Shown here piece by piece: positions 44,195 through 54,529 of a stretch of 64,000 nt of DNA. The stretch is from Axinella damicornis (Eukaryota; Porifera; Demospongiae; Axinellida; Axinellidae). Where the stretch lies: positions 6,712,653 to 6,776,652 of the forward strand of contig OZ007505.1 of the NCBI GenBank assembly GCA_963931865.1. The letters run 5' to 3'. The position numbers were made by a program, and so were the translations under genes. Position 1 is the stretch's first letter; each line of letters begins with the position of its first letter. A model generated the notes under the pieces. That model was not told the origin of the DNA and did no database searches. It saw nothing but the letters and a program-made list of their open reading frames with translations.

Positions 44195-47100
44195 ATGACT
44201 ACTATTTCCCATCAAGTAACCACCTTAGTAGTGGGCATCAGTGGGTAAGTATTATCCCCTTGTTTGGGTATCTGGCTGGGTAGCTAGGAGCGCAGGGGTC
44301 AGCTGCTGAGGTCATTACCTGACTGATTATATACTGACATCATGCTTGAGACATGACTATAATTATGTACCCACATCCTGCTTGAGATATGATTATGATT
44401 ATGTGCCCACATCCTGCTTGAGATCAGGCATTCATTACTATTCTCCAGGGCAACCTGCAGTGGGAAGACCTCTGTTGTTAGGAATCTGACCCAGAAATTT
44501 GAGCACACCATAACCATCCACCAAGATGACTTCTACTTGGTACGTGTCATCTATTGTATGAACCATTATTGTGAACTTACATATTCAATACATTGGGTAG
44601 TGGGTAGCCTCGTTCCCAGGCCCACACGTGGAACGTGGAAGTGCGCCTGGCAAAATTCCTGAGCTCAGCAGTCTTGATTTCGGGTAGGCGAATCACGTTC
44701 GTCCATTGCCAATTACTGCGTAGTAATTACATTCTTTACCCCGTGAAAAGTATAGCCGTTTGATAAACTGCTGTTGTAGCCTTCAAGACTCACCTATGGT
44801 CGCTCCTTGACAAGGATTTTCTACTTAGCCATCACCAACAGCTATACCTTCTGCGTGATTTCAAATGCATCCAAGTAAGGAATAATAGCTTATGCAATTA
44901 TGCTGACTGAGCACATACGGGAATTTTGCCAAGTGTCACCAGGCCCTCTTCCATGTTCCACGTGAGGGACATGGGTACGAGGCTAGGTAGTGGGTAGGTT
45001 TGGTATCAAACTAGTGAAATAGTAGCCTCATTCCCAAGCCGTTCCCATCGCCAGTATTTTTTGCAGTCAAGCGATCAAATGCTGGCGGTGGGAAGGCTAG
45101 TGTAATAGCATAAGGTTCACACAATTGATGTGTTTTCATATACATGTAAAAACACAACAATTGACCACAGATAAGTGACACTCTGTGTGCAAGAAATAAT
45201 AATATCCAGTTAAAACGATATATTTAAATAAGCCGTATCCATAATATTATTGATATTGAGTATCAGTAGACTGACGATATAATTATAATCCAGCACTAGA
45301 TGTGGAAATTTTTGTTACCACTTTCTATGGATTTAGGAAGAGAAAGACATCCCCAAGTCACCGAATGGAACCCCACTTTTTGATGGTAATGATTCCGTGT
45401 CTGTATGGGAACTCCCACAAAGTGAATAGGATACTTCCCAGAGGGTACGTTTCAATGGTTGAAGGAATTTTCAGTTACAAAGAACTTCAGGGAAGTAGAT
45501 TCTGTAATGCTCATAGAATGTTTCCCAATTATTAGATTGGAAGTGATGTAATGGTTGGGAAGCAATACAATACCCCCACATCTAACAAGCAATTATTGCT
45601 TTGAAAACAATGATACTGCTGTTTCTGTGAACTACATAGCCTAGGAACGTCAACTACACCTAAGTGGCTGCTAGCAATCGCTTGGGTAAAATGGAATGGC
45701 ATGAACTAGCAACAGCAATTTAAGGGCCCTTCTATCCTCCATCGTAAGAATTCTTTTGCTATGGCAACCATGAACTGAATCAATGCAGGAGTTGCAGCTG
45801 CATAAAGCTTTCCCCATACAAAATCTAATAGAGGTTCGACCAGTGGGGGGGAAATGGGCTTCAATGGAATTTCTATACTGTAGAACTGGTTTTAATTGCA
45901 TTCCAGGTTTTGAAGGAAAATTGATTGCGTTATTGCATGTGAATAAGGGGACGTGTATGTAGTTAATAGCAAATTCAAACAAAACTACCAATTCTCACAA
46001 CGTAAACCGGTCCTACAGTATACTTGCCATTACACTAAGGTGCTGGGGTAAATCAAGACTGTTCTCTTCCAGTTCCCGAGTCCCTCGACACGAAGCAGCT
46101 AGTGGCGAGGGTGAGAAGTACGGCAGAGTGTCCGTATGTACAATGTGACACATGTAAACAACACGAGGACCGGAATGCCCCCCACATGGTTCTTGTGGAA
46201 GGCAGCATGATACTCAGCCTGAGGTCAGGACTATGCGTGTCATCAGTATGATGTAATGATGCTCAGACTATGATGACAGGACTATGACATCAGTGTGATG
46301 TAATGATTCTCAGACTATGATGTCAGGGCTATGATGTCATTGTGATGTAATGATACTCAGTAATTGTGGTACCTGTGCTCAGTCTTGATGTCAGTAGCTC
46401 TGGTCTCCAGATCTTTTTTGAAGGGACCCTTCTTGGAAGGTTGACCACATAGTACATTTTCATGTATTCCAATTGACCACATCAATTTCCCAACTTACAT
46501 ACTCTGGACATGTACAATTGGCATGATGTACACCATGACATCATGTGAAATTAACTTTGTGTACATTTTCATGTATTCCAATTGACCACATCATTTTCCC
46601 AACTTACGTACACTGGACATGTACACCATGACATCATGTGAAATTAACTTTGTGTAAACATCATCTGTTTCCCATATGCTGTGTAAAGAGTTGGGGAAGC
46701 CCCTAGGAACAAGGCTACCTCTTGCACAATTCTTATGGAATGAGTTTGAAAATGCCATTCACAAGAGGTCACAAAACTGGGCATTTGGTTTTAAATTCGT
46801 AAATCTCCCTGCAATGTGTAGTAATAGATTATCTCATGTTTTGAAGGGCATCACCACATGAAATACAAATAGAATGCTTTCAGATGTTCATACTAGCTAT
46901 GTGCATTCACCAAATAAGTGAAAAAGAGCTTAATTTCTGCTAGCATTCTACATTTAAAATTAGCTAACAGCTAGTGAAGTTGGATGGATGTTTATTGTTG
47001 CCATGCATTACTGAGCAGTGCGGTCTTGCCAACATTGGCAGTGAATACTTCGGCAACAACACATTTGGCATAAGCCAGGGCAGTTTGAGCTTAATCGTAT

Positions 47101-47912
47101 TAGTATTAGTAAAACCTTGTTACGTGGTCACAAAGCTATCAAGAGCTTTCAGACAAGTGGGGTCTGTTACGTCTGCTGGTCCTAGTACAGAGGTTGCCAT
47201 GCCTCCTCCCTCCCCCCTCCAGCCAGCTGAAGCCACTTCTACATTTTTCCTTCTTCATCACGCTGGACTTTGATCTCTGTAGGTGGAGGAGAAGGTGGGC
47301 TGTGTAAATGTGTCGTTACCATGGCAGCTAGCATGATTCTGTACACCTGTACCATGGAGGTCTAGAAACCAAACATACCCATGCACACACACAACCACAA
47401 CTACAAACCATTGTCACGACCCAATGTACATACATGTAATTCTGGATGCCATTTTGCTCCAAATTATGAGGGCACACACTTACACACACACACAACCATA
47501 TGTATGCTTGTAGCCTCAGGACCGACTATGTTTTTCCCGACCCCCCACATTACTTGGAGGACTATGTGTGGCCTGCGTACGAGAAACAGGTGGAAAAACT
47601 AAAACTGAAGAATGAGACATCTATCAGTAAGAACATGTCTGACTACCAGCTTGCGAAAAACATTCTACAGCTTGAAAGTCTCTGGCGTGTTTTTGACACC
47701 CTGATTCTCGTACAGGGCGTTACTAGTTCTCTCCCCCTGTAGACTTTCTGGATGGAAGCAGATCCTTTGAGGCCATTCTCCAGGAGGTGGTGGCCTCTGT
47801 GACACCCACCGGTCATGCAGCAGCCAGAGACCATACTCTGGTCTCATTCTCAGACCATTCCTGGTTTGGAACTGATACATGCAGGAACCCTGCACCAGAC
47901 AAGCATTCATGA
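44195..47912 (+). CDS. NMRK1: Nicotinamide riboside kinase, 231 aa, seven exons
   Basis: Phosphorylates nicotinamide riboside to NMN in NAD salvage. Exons 44195-44244, 44449-44539, 45337-45385, 46073-46223, 47223-47294, 47514-47626, 47743-47912; phases agree and the total is 232 codons. An in-frame ATG at 44168 would add nine residues. Walker A is VVGISGATCSGKTS; catalytic acidic residues lie in HQDDFYL; the strand with the second acid is MVLVEGSMIL; the lid is FFITLDFDLCRWRRS followed by DYVFPDPPHYLEDYVWPAYE, matching the family RRRSTR...PPDxPxxFDGHVWPMY. The C-terminus has NFLDGSRSFEAILQEVV, then a tail of about 35 residues beyond NMRK1. The usual D-G before HVWP reads E-D-Y-V-W-P here. Vertebrates have two paralogues; the symbol marks the family. 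Confidence 0.9.
44605..44985. mobile_element. TAGCCTCG-family MITE, 381 bp, 9-bp target duplication
   Basis: Left end TAGCCTCGTTCCCAGGCCC, right end GGGTACGAGGCTA; the arms continue with CACACGTGGAACGTGGAAG / CTTCCATGTTCCACGTG. Exact GGTAGTGGG repeats flank it (44596-44604, 44986-44994). In NMRK intron 2. Confidence 0.9.
45022..45105. mobile_element. Diverged TAGCCTCA hairpin
   Basis: Arms GTAGCCTCATTCCCAAGCC and GGAAGGCTA with inner CGCCAGTATTT / AAATGCTGGCG. Flanks AGTGAAATAG and AGTGTAATAG suggest a decayed target duplication. Confidence 0.65.
46452..46656 (+). repeat. Tandem duplication, about 109-bp unit
   Basis: The phrase starting GTACATTTTCATGTATTCCA recurs at 46561. The second copy has lost about 15 bases. 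Both end ATGACATCATGTGAAATTAA. In NMRK intron 4, after a zone of TATGATGTCAG-type short repeats (46225-46400). Confidence 0.9.
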
Positions 47913-48452
47913 AAACAACATCAATATGTACCTAGCTGTTCAACAGAGTGCATGTTTTCCTTGTACTGTTTTCAATTCTTTACTGTGACAGTTCCCACTG
48001 TCAGCTAATTGCTAGCTAACAACTAGAGTTCACAGGTACAGGAGAATGGGTGATACAGAATCATCAAAATGCATGAGTGGCCATAGGAGTTAGTGGGTAT
48101 CTGTTATGAATAAAGAGTATATCCAAGACCTGCACCTAACAGCAAATATGGGCCTATAAGTGAAGATTTACTTCATAGTCGGTTCATGCATAACCCCACT
48201 TGGTAGCTTCTAAGAATCTTTCCAACTTTGAACCTCCACCCTATAAAACTAAACTGTCAAATACCTGAACCATGTACTAAAACACTGTTAATTTACACTA
48301 GGCATGCAGGAAGTAATCTTGACCACAACTATGTCAATCAATAGCTACATTACCATTACTATCATATCTCCATAAATATATAGCAGCACAACACAATTTC
48401 CACTGCACAATCTTAAAACTGTGGTCATGGCAACCACAGCTATATGGAGTCT
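47913..48452. other. Convergent intergenic stretch, NMRK / FKBP
   Basis: No gene. A scrap of the TACCGTAGT MITE family lies at about 48129-48165. Confidence 0.5.
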
Positions 48453-51400
48453 CTACTTCACATTCACCAGTTCAACTTCAAAGATCAGTTTTGAGTTTGG
48501 CGGGATCTTGGGTGGGGCTCCAGCCACTCCGTAACTATAATGGGACAAGTCAATCTCAATAAGAGCCACTACAGCTGTTCAGTGATGCTACTCACCCTTG
48601 CTTAGGAGGGACACTCAGTCTCCTCTTCCCTCCAACCAGCATCCCTGGGCAGCAACATAATATTGTGCGTTACTATCAATTTGGTACCGTTACTTCCTGT
48701 CTAGGGCCAAATGCAGCCATCTGATTGGCAGGCCAATAACACAGGATTCACTTGTTAATATTCATCATGGCCAGCATAACAATCCCCACTAGTTCCTACA
48801 TATACTGTCAATGTAGCCCTTTGGTATACAAACAGTACTGGTATCCATAGCAACATTGCTTTGTCTGGTTGCTGCCTTCTTGGAAGCCCAGGCATCCACT
48901 AATAAATTAACCCACACACAAGTCATTGCAAACCTGCTATCCCTTCATCCCAGCCTCGGATGACCTCTCCCTGACCCAGTCTGAACATGAAGGGCTTGCC
49001 ACTGCCCCGGGTGTTGGAGTCAAACACTTGTCCATTGTGTGCAAGGCAGCCAGTATACTTCACAAACACCTACAGCAAAATGGTGACAGCTAGCTGGTAC
49101 AGATCTGGGACTACAGAACAGCTGTGGACAGTTACTCACCTTTTTGCCAGGTTTAGCAACATTTCCCGTTCCAATTTCAATTTCCTCCACTTCAGTGCCT
49201 CCTTTCAATTTCCTGATTGAATTCTTTACAAACACAGAAAGGATGGTACATTGCATTGCAGTTCTGTTTCGCACAATGATAACAAGACAACAGTGAAGGC
49301 ATTTGTATGCAGGCATTTGCTTCGGCAAGATTTTCAGTTTCCATGCTTGTAGTACCTACACTTGGGCTTGTTGTGTGGTGGGCGTGGCTGGACAATTTGC
49401 CAATTTTCTCGTGGTGAAATCAAACTTACTCAGCACAAAGCACAGAGGGTATTCAACATGCAGACTATAGTAGCTCACACTGTAGCCATTGTACGCTGGT
49501 TAAATCAATTCCAGCAAACTATTCGCCAAAAAATCTCCAGTGCCAGTAACTCAATTCTACTGTTTGGAGACACACCATCGGAAGCACTAGGGAGTGACGG
49601 AAGTGTTTTGTGGCTAGGCTGAACAGTCCTTGAGAGATCGACCCTTGAGTGCAAATAACCGCCATCATGACTGCCCTCTTTGGAATACAGCGCCTTTGGA
49701 GTGGTCATCAAAAAGGTTTCGTACGGCCTTTTCTACACTGTTTGTGCCCATTTCAATATGGCCTTCTAAGTCCAAGTCGGATCACACATTTTTATTTTTG
49801 GTGACAAAAAACCTATGAAATAGTGCATAATCCGCACACGGGGATCCCGTAACCTTAACTCTTTGAGCGTGATCGGCATATTTATACACCTGTCAAACGG
49901 CATATTTACACACCTACCGCGATTTTGTAAGCTAACCGAAGCAGGGCAGACCCTGCTAATATAATGGCAATCACAGTAATGAGATATCAGCAATCGATAC
50001 CGATCGAGAGCAAAGTAAGTGTTCACTGTTTTGTCGCCGTTTTGTGTACTGGCAGCAAAGGCAAGCTTTTTCGCCCACGGAACACCTTGGTAGCGGTCGA
50101 AGTGCCTAGTATAGGCTTGAGGCATCAGTGCTGTACCAATCAGTCACCCGCTGGAGTTCCAAGGTGAGCGCTTGAGTATAACTTGGCCTAGCAGCCATAT
50201 AATGATAGTCGGGGCCCAATGATGCCCTTGGCAGACAGTTCGACAGTTCTTAGCCTCCAAAGTTGAAGTCTACTATAAGTTAAATGGTGAGAAGCCTTAG
50301 AGATAAGTATTCTAGGCAATCAGGAGTTGCGTGAGCAGTTCGTGAATATTAATGAGTACGTTCGAAGGGTTAATAGAATTACTAGAACAAGGCTCCCAGC
50401 ATGATCACTTATGCAGTATCATGTGAAGTGGTATAGGAGTGAAATAAGTGCTGGGATACCTGGCTGTGTTGAACTGTGGGAAATTAATATGCGGGTAACA
50501 CCACAAGCAGAATCTCTTACTACCTTACCAGCTTCCTTACCAGCTTCCTTGCTGAACCACATTGTTTGCTAGGAACTTACTAGCTTCCTCAACATGAACA
50601 GGGGGACACTTATTGTGCAAAATGCAAACTTCCTACATTAGCAGCCTTTCAAAAATTCAATATCCAAGGAAAGAGCTTTGTTGCCATGGAAACATTATAG
50701 TCTTCTTTCCAGAGGTTCCACCTCCAGTCTTTGATCACTTGCAGTGTGCAAATATGGGCATGACTGAATGGGAGGGGGGAGGCCTGGGAGATCTGGTCAT
50801 ACCTGGAGACATCAGGTAGACACACATGGGGGGCAGGCACACTGTAATACTTCCCTGTATTCGCGTCTCTATAGCGTTGTAACCAACGGTATTGATGCTG
50901 CCCTGTGAATGCTCTGGCTTCCAGCCCTTGGATGAACAATACAAGAAATAGCCTCGTTCTCGGGCAGCATGGGAGGAGAGAAAGCAGCCTGGTATCCACT
51001 GCTCGCACAAGCACCGCTATTTACGGTATATTTCCGTAAAATTGTAAGGTGTACGTTGTCATTCACGTGGATCATATCCGGACCGAATATTCAACGTCTA
51101 ATCTACGTACACTCGAGCTCTCAAGGCAAAAGTTGCTGCAAAGTTTTCTGCCGAATCCGTCATTCAGAAGGTGACCCATGTATTCTGTTGCTCTCTTCAG
51201 TGATGTAGGATTGTGTGAAGATTGGCGTTTAACCGTTATCCTCTGTGTAAGTTGCTTCTAATGTCTGTCTGCCGTGTCTGTTGACAGTGCCGACGGCCGT
51301 TCCTGCGTAGGCGAAGTCAAGACAGTCAAACGGAAACTCAGGGCACTTAGGAAGCAGGTTCCTGACAGCGTGGCAAGTTTCCAGACACCTTACACGCACT

Positions 51401-54310
51401 TTCTTTTCGATGATACGGAAGTGAATCGGACGTATACATTTACCGACCATTAATTTTACAAACGAACATGAATTCCCATGTTTTTCTGGGAATGCTCACG
51501 CATGCACAAGCAGTGGCCGCTTTCTCTCCTCCCATGCGGCCTGGGAACGAGGCTATACAAGAAAGGGCTTTGAGATCCTTCATTGCCTCCTCCCCCCCAT
51601 GTGTTTACACCTTTGTCTACTTGACATCATCACAAATGACCAGATCTCCCAAGCCCTCTCCCTCTTGTACTTGCATGCTCAAAGACTGGACATGGGAACG
51701 GTCTGGGGACGAGGTGACAAAGGTGGTACCTTCTTCGGTATATGGGTGGCAGCCCGAAGTGCTTTCTTGGGTTTGGAAGACTGAGATGACTGTTGTTGAG
51801 CTGTGACATCTGACTCTGAGCCTTCTGCCTGAATCCTCTTTCTCTTCTTTTCCTTCCTCTTCTTTTTGCGAGGGTGTTCCGTTTCATCAGGCTCCGTCTC
51901 CTTCACTGGTTTCACAAACTCCTCCCGCTTTCTCTTCCGTGACCTCTTCTCCGACCCCCCACCAGATGTAGCAGCCTCCTAAACAGCAGACATGTACAGC
52001 CACATAACACATGAAGTGCTACCCCAAACATAGTCTCGTGCCCAGACCACACCCCCCGAAGGGAGAGACGGTCTGGTGAACGAAGTCGAATTTCTTGGGC
52101 TTATTACCGGAATGTGGTAAGGACCAATGAGATCGCGAGATTGTTAGTAATCGCTTTGAATACTCATAAGCTGGAGAAGACAACAGCCAAGAGCCTTCGC
52201 CACGCAAGTTTGCCCTTAGCGCTGACTGTGTAAGGCAACGCTACGTCGTGGCGACAACTTCTGAAGACTTTTGCGCTAGTTGTGAGCCCTGTGACATCGC
52301 TTATGAAGGATCAAGTTGAGAGCTTTGGAAGCGAGGTCAGCAAAGGGATCAATTACAACGAAGGGCCCCCTCTAGGTGCAAGCTAGTGCTGGCCCTAGCC
52401 CCAAGGGGCCGTTCTTCGCATCTGACTCCTGTATTACAGTAAAGTGCCTGGAAGGACTGCCAAACGAACGGGAAGCAGATTCCATGGACGGCGAAGGATG
52501 CTTCAAAAATCTTCTATGGGCCATGGGCGAGCGGCGAAAGGTTAGTACATCTTCTCTCCCGGTATGAGTAGCCATGATCGCGCTTGGTCGACACGGGAGC
52601 CTTCAGCAGACGCTTTCGCAGGCACTTAACACCATGGGATTATACAATGATTACACATTCCATAGTAAGTTTCAAGCCCAAGAAATTTGACTTCGTTCAC
52701 CAGACCGTCTCTCACTTCGGGGGGTGTGGTCTGGGCACGAGACTACCCCAAACAGTGAAAAGCAAATTTATGGGTGGCACTGGGTGCAATAGTGTTCAGA
52801 TCCTATTGTTCTTGTGAGGGCTAAAATATGACTCCTAACTCATGATAGGGCACCACCATTTCATTGTGTAGATACCGAGCTGTATTTCACGTGAATTATA
52901 TCCTATGGGATCTGAACAAACTTATTAGTTTGGGATGTGTGTCCATATGCTACCCTTCAACCCTCAACCTCATACAGCTAAGTAGAGGTGCTCAGCAGAG
53001 CACATACCCTGTGTGCTGCTTTGACATGATATAGGTAGGGCTACCACCAATTTTAATACAGCGTGCAGAATGAGATACCGGAACTTGAGGCAGTAGAAAC
53101 AGGGTGTGGTCAAGTAGAAACAAGGCTAATTTTCGACTTTCACACTGCTTTTCTTGAGTGGATGTCTGGTCTGTGAGTTATGTAGACGCAAGAGTGTATA
53201 ATAATAAGAAGAGAGTATCGAACTCGCTATAGGCTAACGTTGAATGTATGCAGAAAGTAACGTGACATCCGGTATGGTGCTAACGTCAAAAACACAATCT
53301 TACCTGACATAGACGCCATGGCTACCGTACCACAGCTAGCTAGCCTCTATGACTCGATGATCAAGGCGTGTGTGCAGCAAGTAAACTCGGCCATATCGGG
53401 GAGTACAATAGTTGACGAGTCCGTGTGGATCACGTGCACCATACTGGATGTCACGTTACTTTCCACATACATTCAACGTAGCCTATAGCGAGTTCGATAC
53501 TCTCATCTTATTATTATACACTCTTGGTAGACGCTAGTGTTTTCTGAATGCTGACGCTTCTATTCTGAACTAAGCCTTCAACAAGGCCTTCACTGCTCAA
53601 ACTGCTGATTTTGTGTACTCCACTCACTGTACCCCTGCTGCGCACAGGGTAACTTGGACTTTCACCTTATGGTTTCCACATATTTCTTCAGCTTCAATTA
53701 CTGGGGGTGAGGACAGGGTAAAGTTTGACTTCTTCCTAGGGTGTTCAGCATAGTCTTCATCACTTTCATCTGACGACAGCTCGCCACTAAACAGCAGAGA
53801 GGCAAGAGCTCCCCCTTCATTGTCTCCACTGGTCACATCCTCACTCTCTTCTTCCTCACCTATATCCAGATCACTAAGACTATATTCATCATTGGTAAAA
53901 TCCTCCAAGCTCTGGGGAAATCCAGGCTCTTCTACAAAGTACCCAGTTAGGAAAACGGTGACTGGACAGTCTGACACAATTTCAAAGTACAGTATAATTT
54001 CCTCTCCCTCTGAAATCTTCAAGTCCAGTGACTGTTGAATAATGCCTCTTGAAGCATCCAAATAGCAGATGATGTAGTCCGTCTTCTCAACTATGGCATG
54101 TATCCCAATCAGTTGCTGTGGAAACAATGGGCCTCCATTGTTTGTGTGTACTAGTGCAAGAGCAGCATGAGATATGTGGAAAGGCTTTTCCACAAGTTGA
54201 GAGTACCGCTTCCCGTTCTCCAGTTTTAGCCCTATGTTGAACAGAGAGAGTGCATCAAAAACATCAACCTCGCGTACCAGAAGAGACTAAAACGACCCAC
54301 CCCAAAACAT
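48453..54310 (-). CDS. Nuclear nucleoplasmin-type FKBP prolyl isomerase (FKBP39/46-like)
   Basis: Histone-chaperone-like peptidyl-prolyl isomerase of the nucleolus/nucleus. Exons found on minus: 54310-54301, 54231-53633, 51978-51730, 49212-49140, 49069-48934, 48644-48596, 48534-48453. The first exon is 10 bases (M-F-W-G) and joins [20 protein letters not shown], the nucleoplasmin-like domain start of insect FKBP39/46. Acidic tracts follow ([22 protein letters not shown]), then a lysine-rich region ([12 protein letters not shown]). The C-terminal FKBP domain reads [72 protein letters not shown] and ends ELVNVK. The junction between 51730 and 49212 is out of phase (0 against 2), so at least one short exon is missing there. 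Confidence 0.9.
49213..51729. other. FKBP intron(s) with a missing exon
   Basis: Must contain at least one short minus-strand exon to mend the phase; I could not identify it. The 607-bp MITE at 50949-51555 occupies part of the region. Confidence 0.5.
50949..51555. mobile_element. TAGCCTCG-family MITE, 607 bp, 9-bp target duplication
   Basis: Exact TACAAGAAA repeats at 50940-50948 and 51556-51564. The right terminus GGCCTGGGAACGAGGCTA is intact; the left has two changes. The interior is nearly the same as that of the element at 55043-55664 (for example GAATCCGTCATTCAGAAG, CGAAGTCAAGACAGTCAAAC), so these are recent relatives. No transposase. Confidence 0.92.
52031..52745. mobile_element. TAGTCTCG-family MITE, 715 bp, 9-bp target duplication
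   Basis: Ends TAGTCTCGTGCCCAGACCAC and complement, with arms of about 80 bases through GGTCTGGTGAACGAAGTC and AATTTCTTGGGCTT. Exact CCCCAAACA repeats at 52022-52030 and 52746-52754. In the FKBP intron. The largest non-autonomous element seen here. Confidence 0.93.
53189..53526. mobile_element. hAT-like non-autonomous element, 338 bp
   Basis: Long inverted repeats of roughly 95 bases begin CAAGAGTGTATAATAATAAG and include GAACTCGCTATAGGCTAACG. The flanks share GTAGACG (7, possibly 8 bases). The CA...TG ends and 7-8 base duplication fit hAT. The centre, outside the arms, has a frame from ATG 53318 ([20 protein letters not shown]) that runs to a stop in the right arm; it may be a captured coding piece or chance. 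Confidence 0.7.
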
Positions 54311-54529
54311 CGTTGACGTATTTCAAAAACAAGTCCACGTGGGTTCTAATTCTGCGCATGCGTATTTTTGTCCCACTCTCTCGAAATTGCTAAGGGTAAG
54401 CGCCACGTGGTAGGATAAATGGAGAACTAAAAGTCCGCTTCAATCCTTACCACCTATTGATCCTGTGGCGGCAAGTTTGGGTGTAAACGATTGTTTGTTT
54501 CCCGTATTCTCCTATAGGTGTCTTCAGAG
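54311..54529. promoter_or_regulatory. Candidate bidirectional promoter, FKBP / RPL17
   Basis: 219 bases between divergent starts of a nucleolar FKBP and a ribosomal protein gene. A pyrimidine-rich stretch occurs near 54366-54385 (TTTTTGTCCCACTCTCTCG), of the kind often found at ribosomal-protein transcription starts; it is far from the ATG, and no intron in the leader is proven. Confidence 0.4.
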
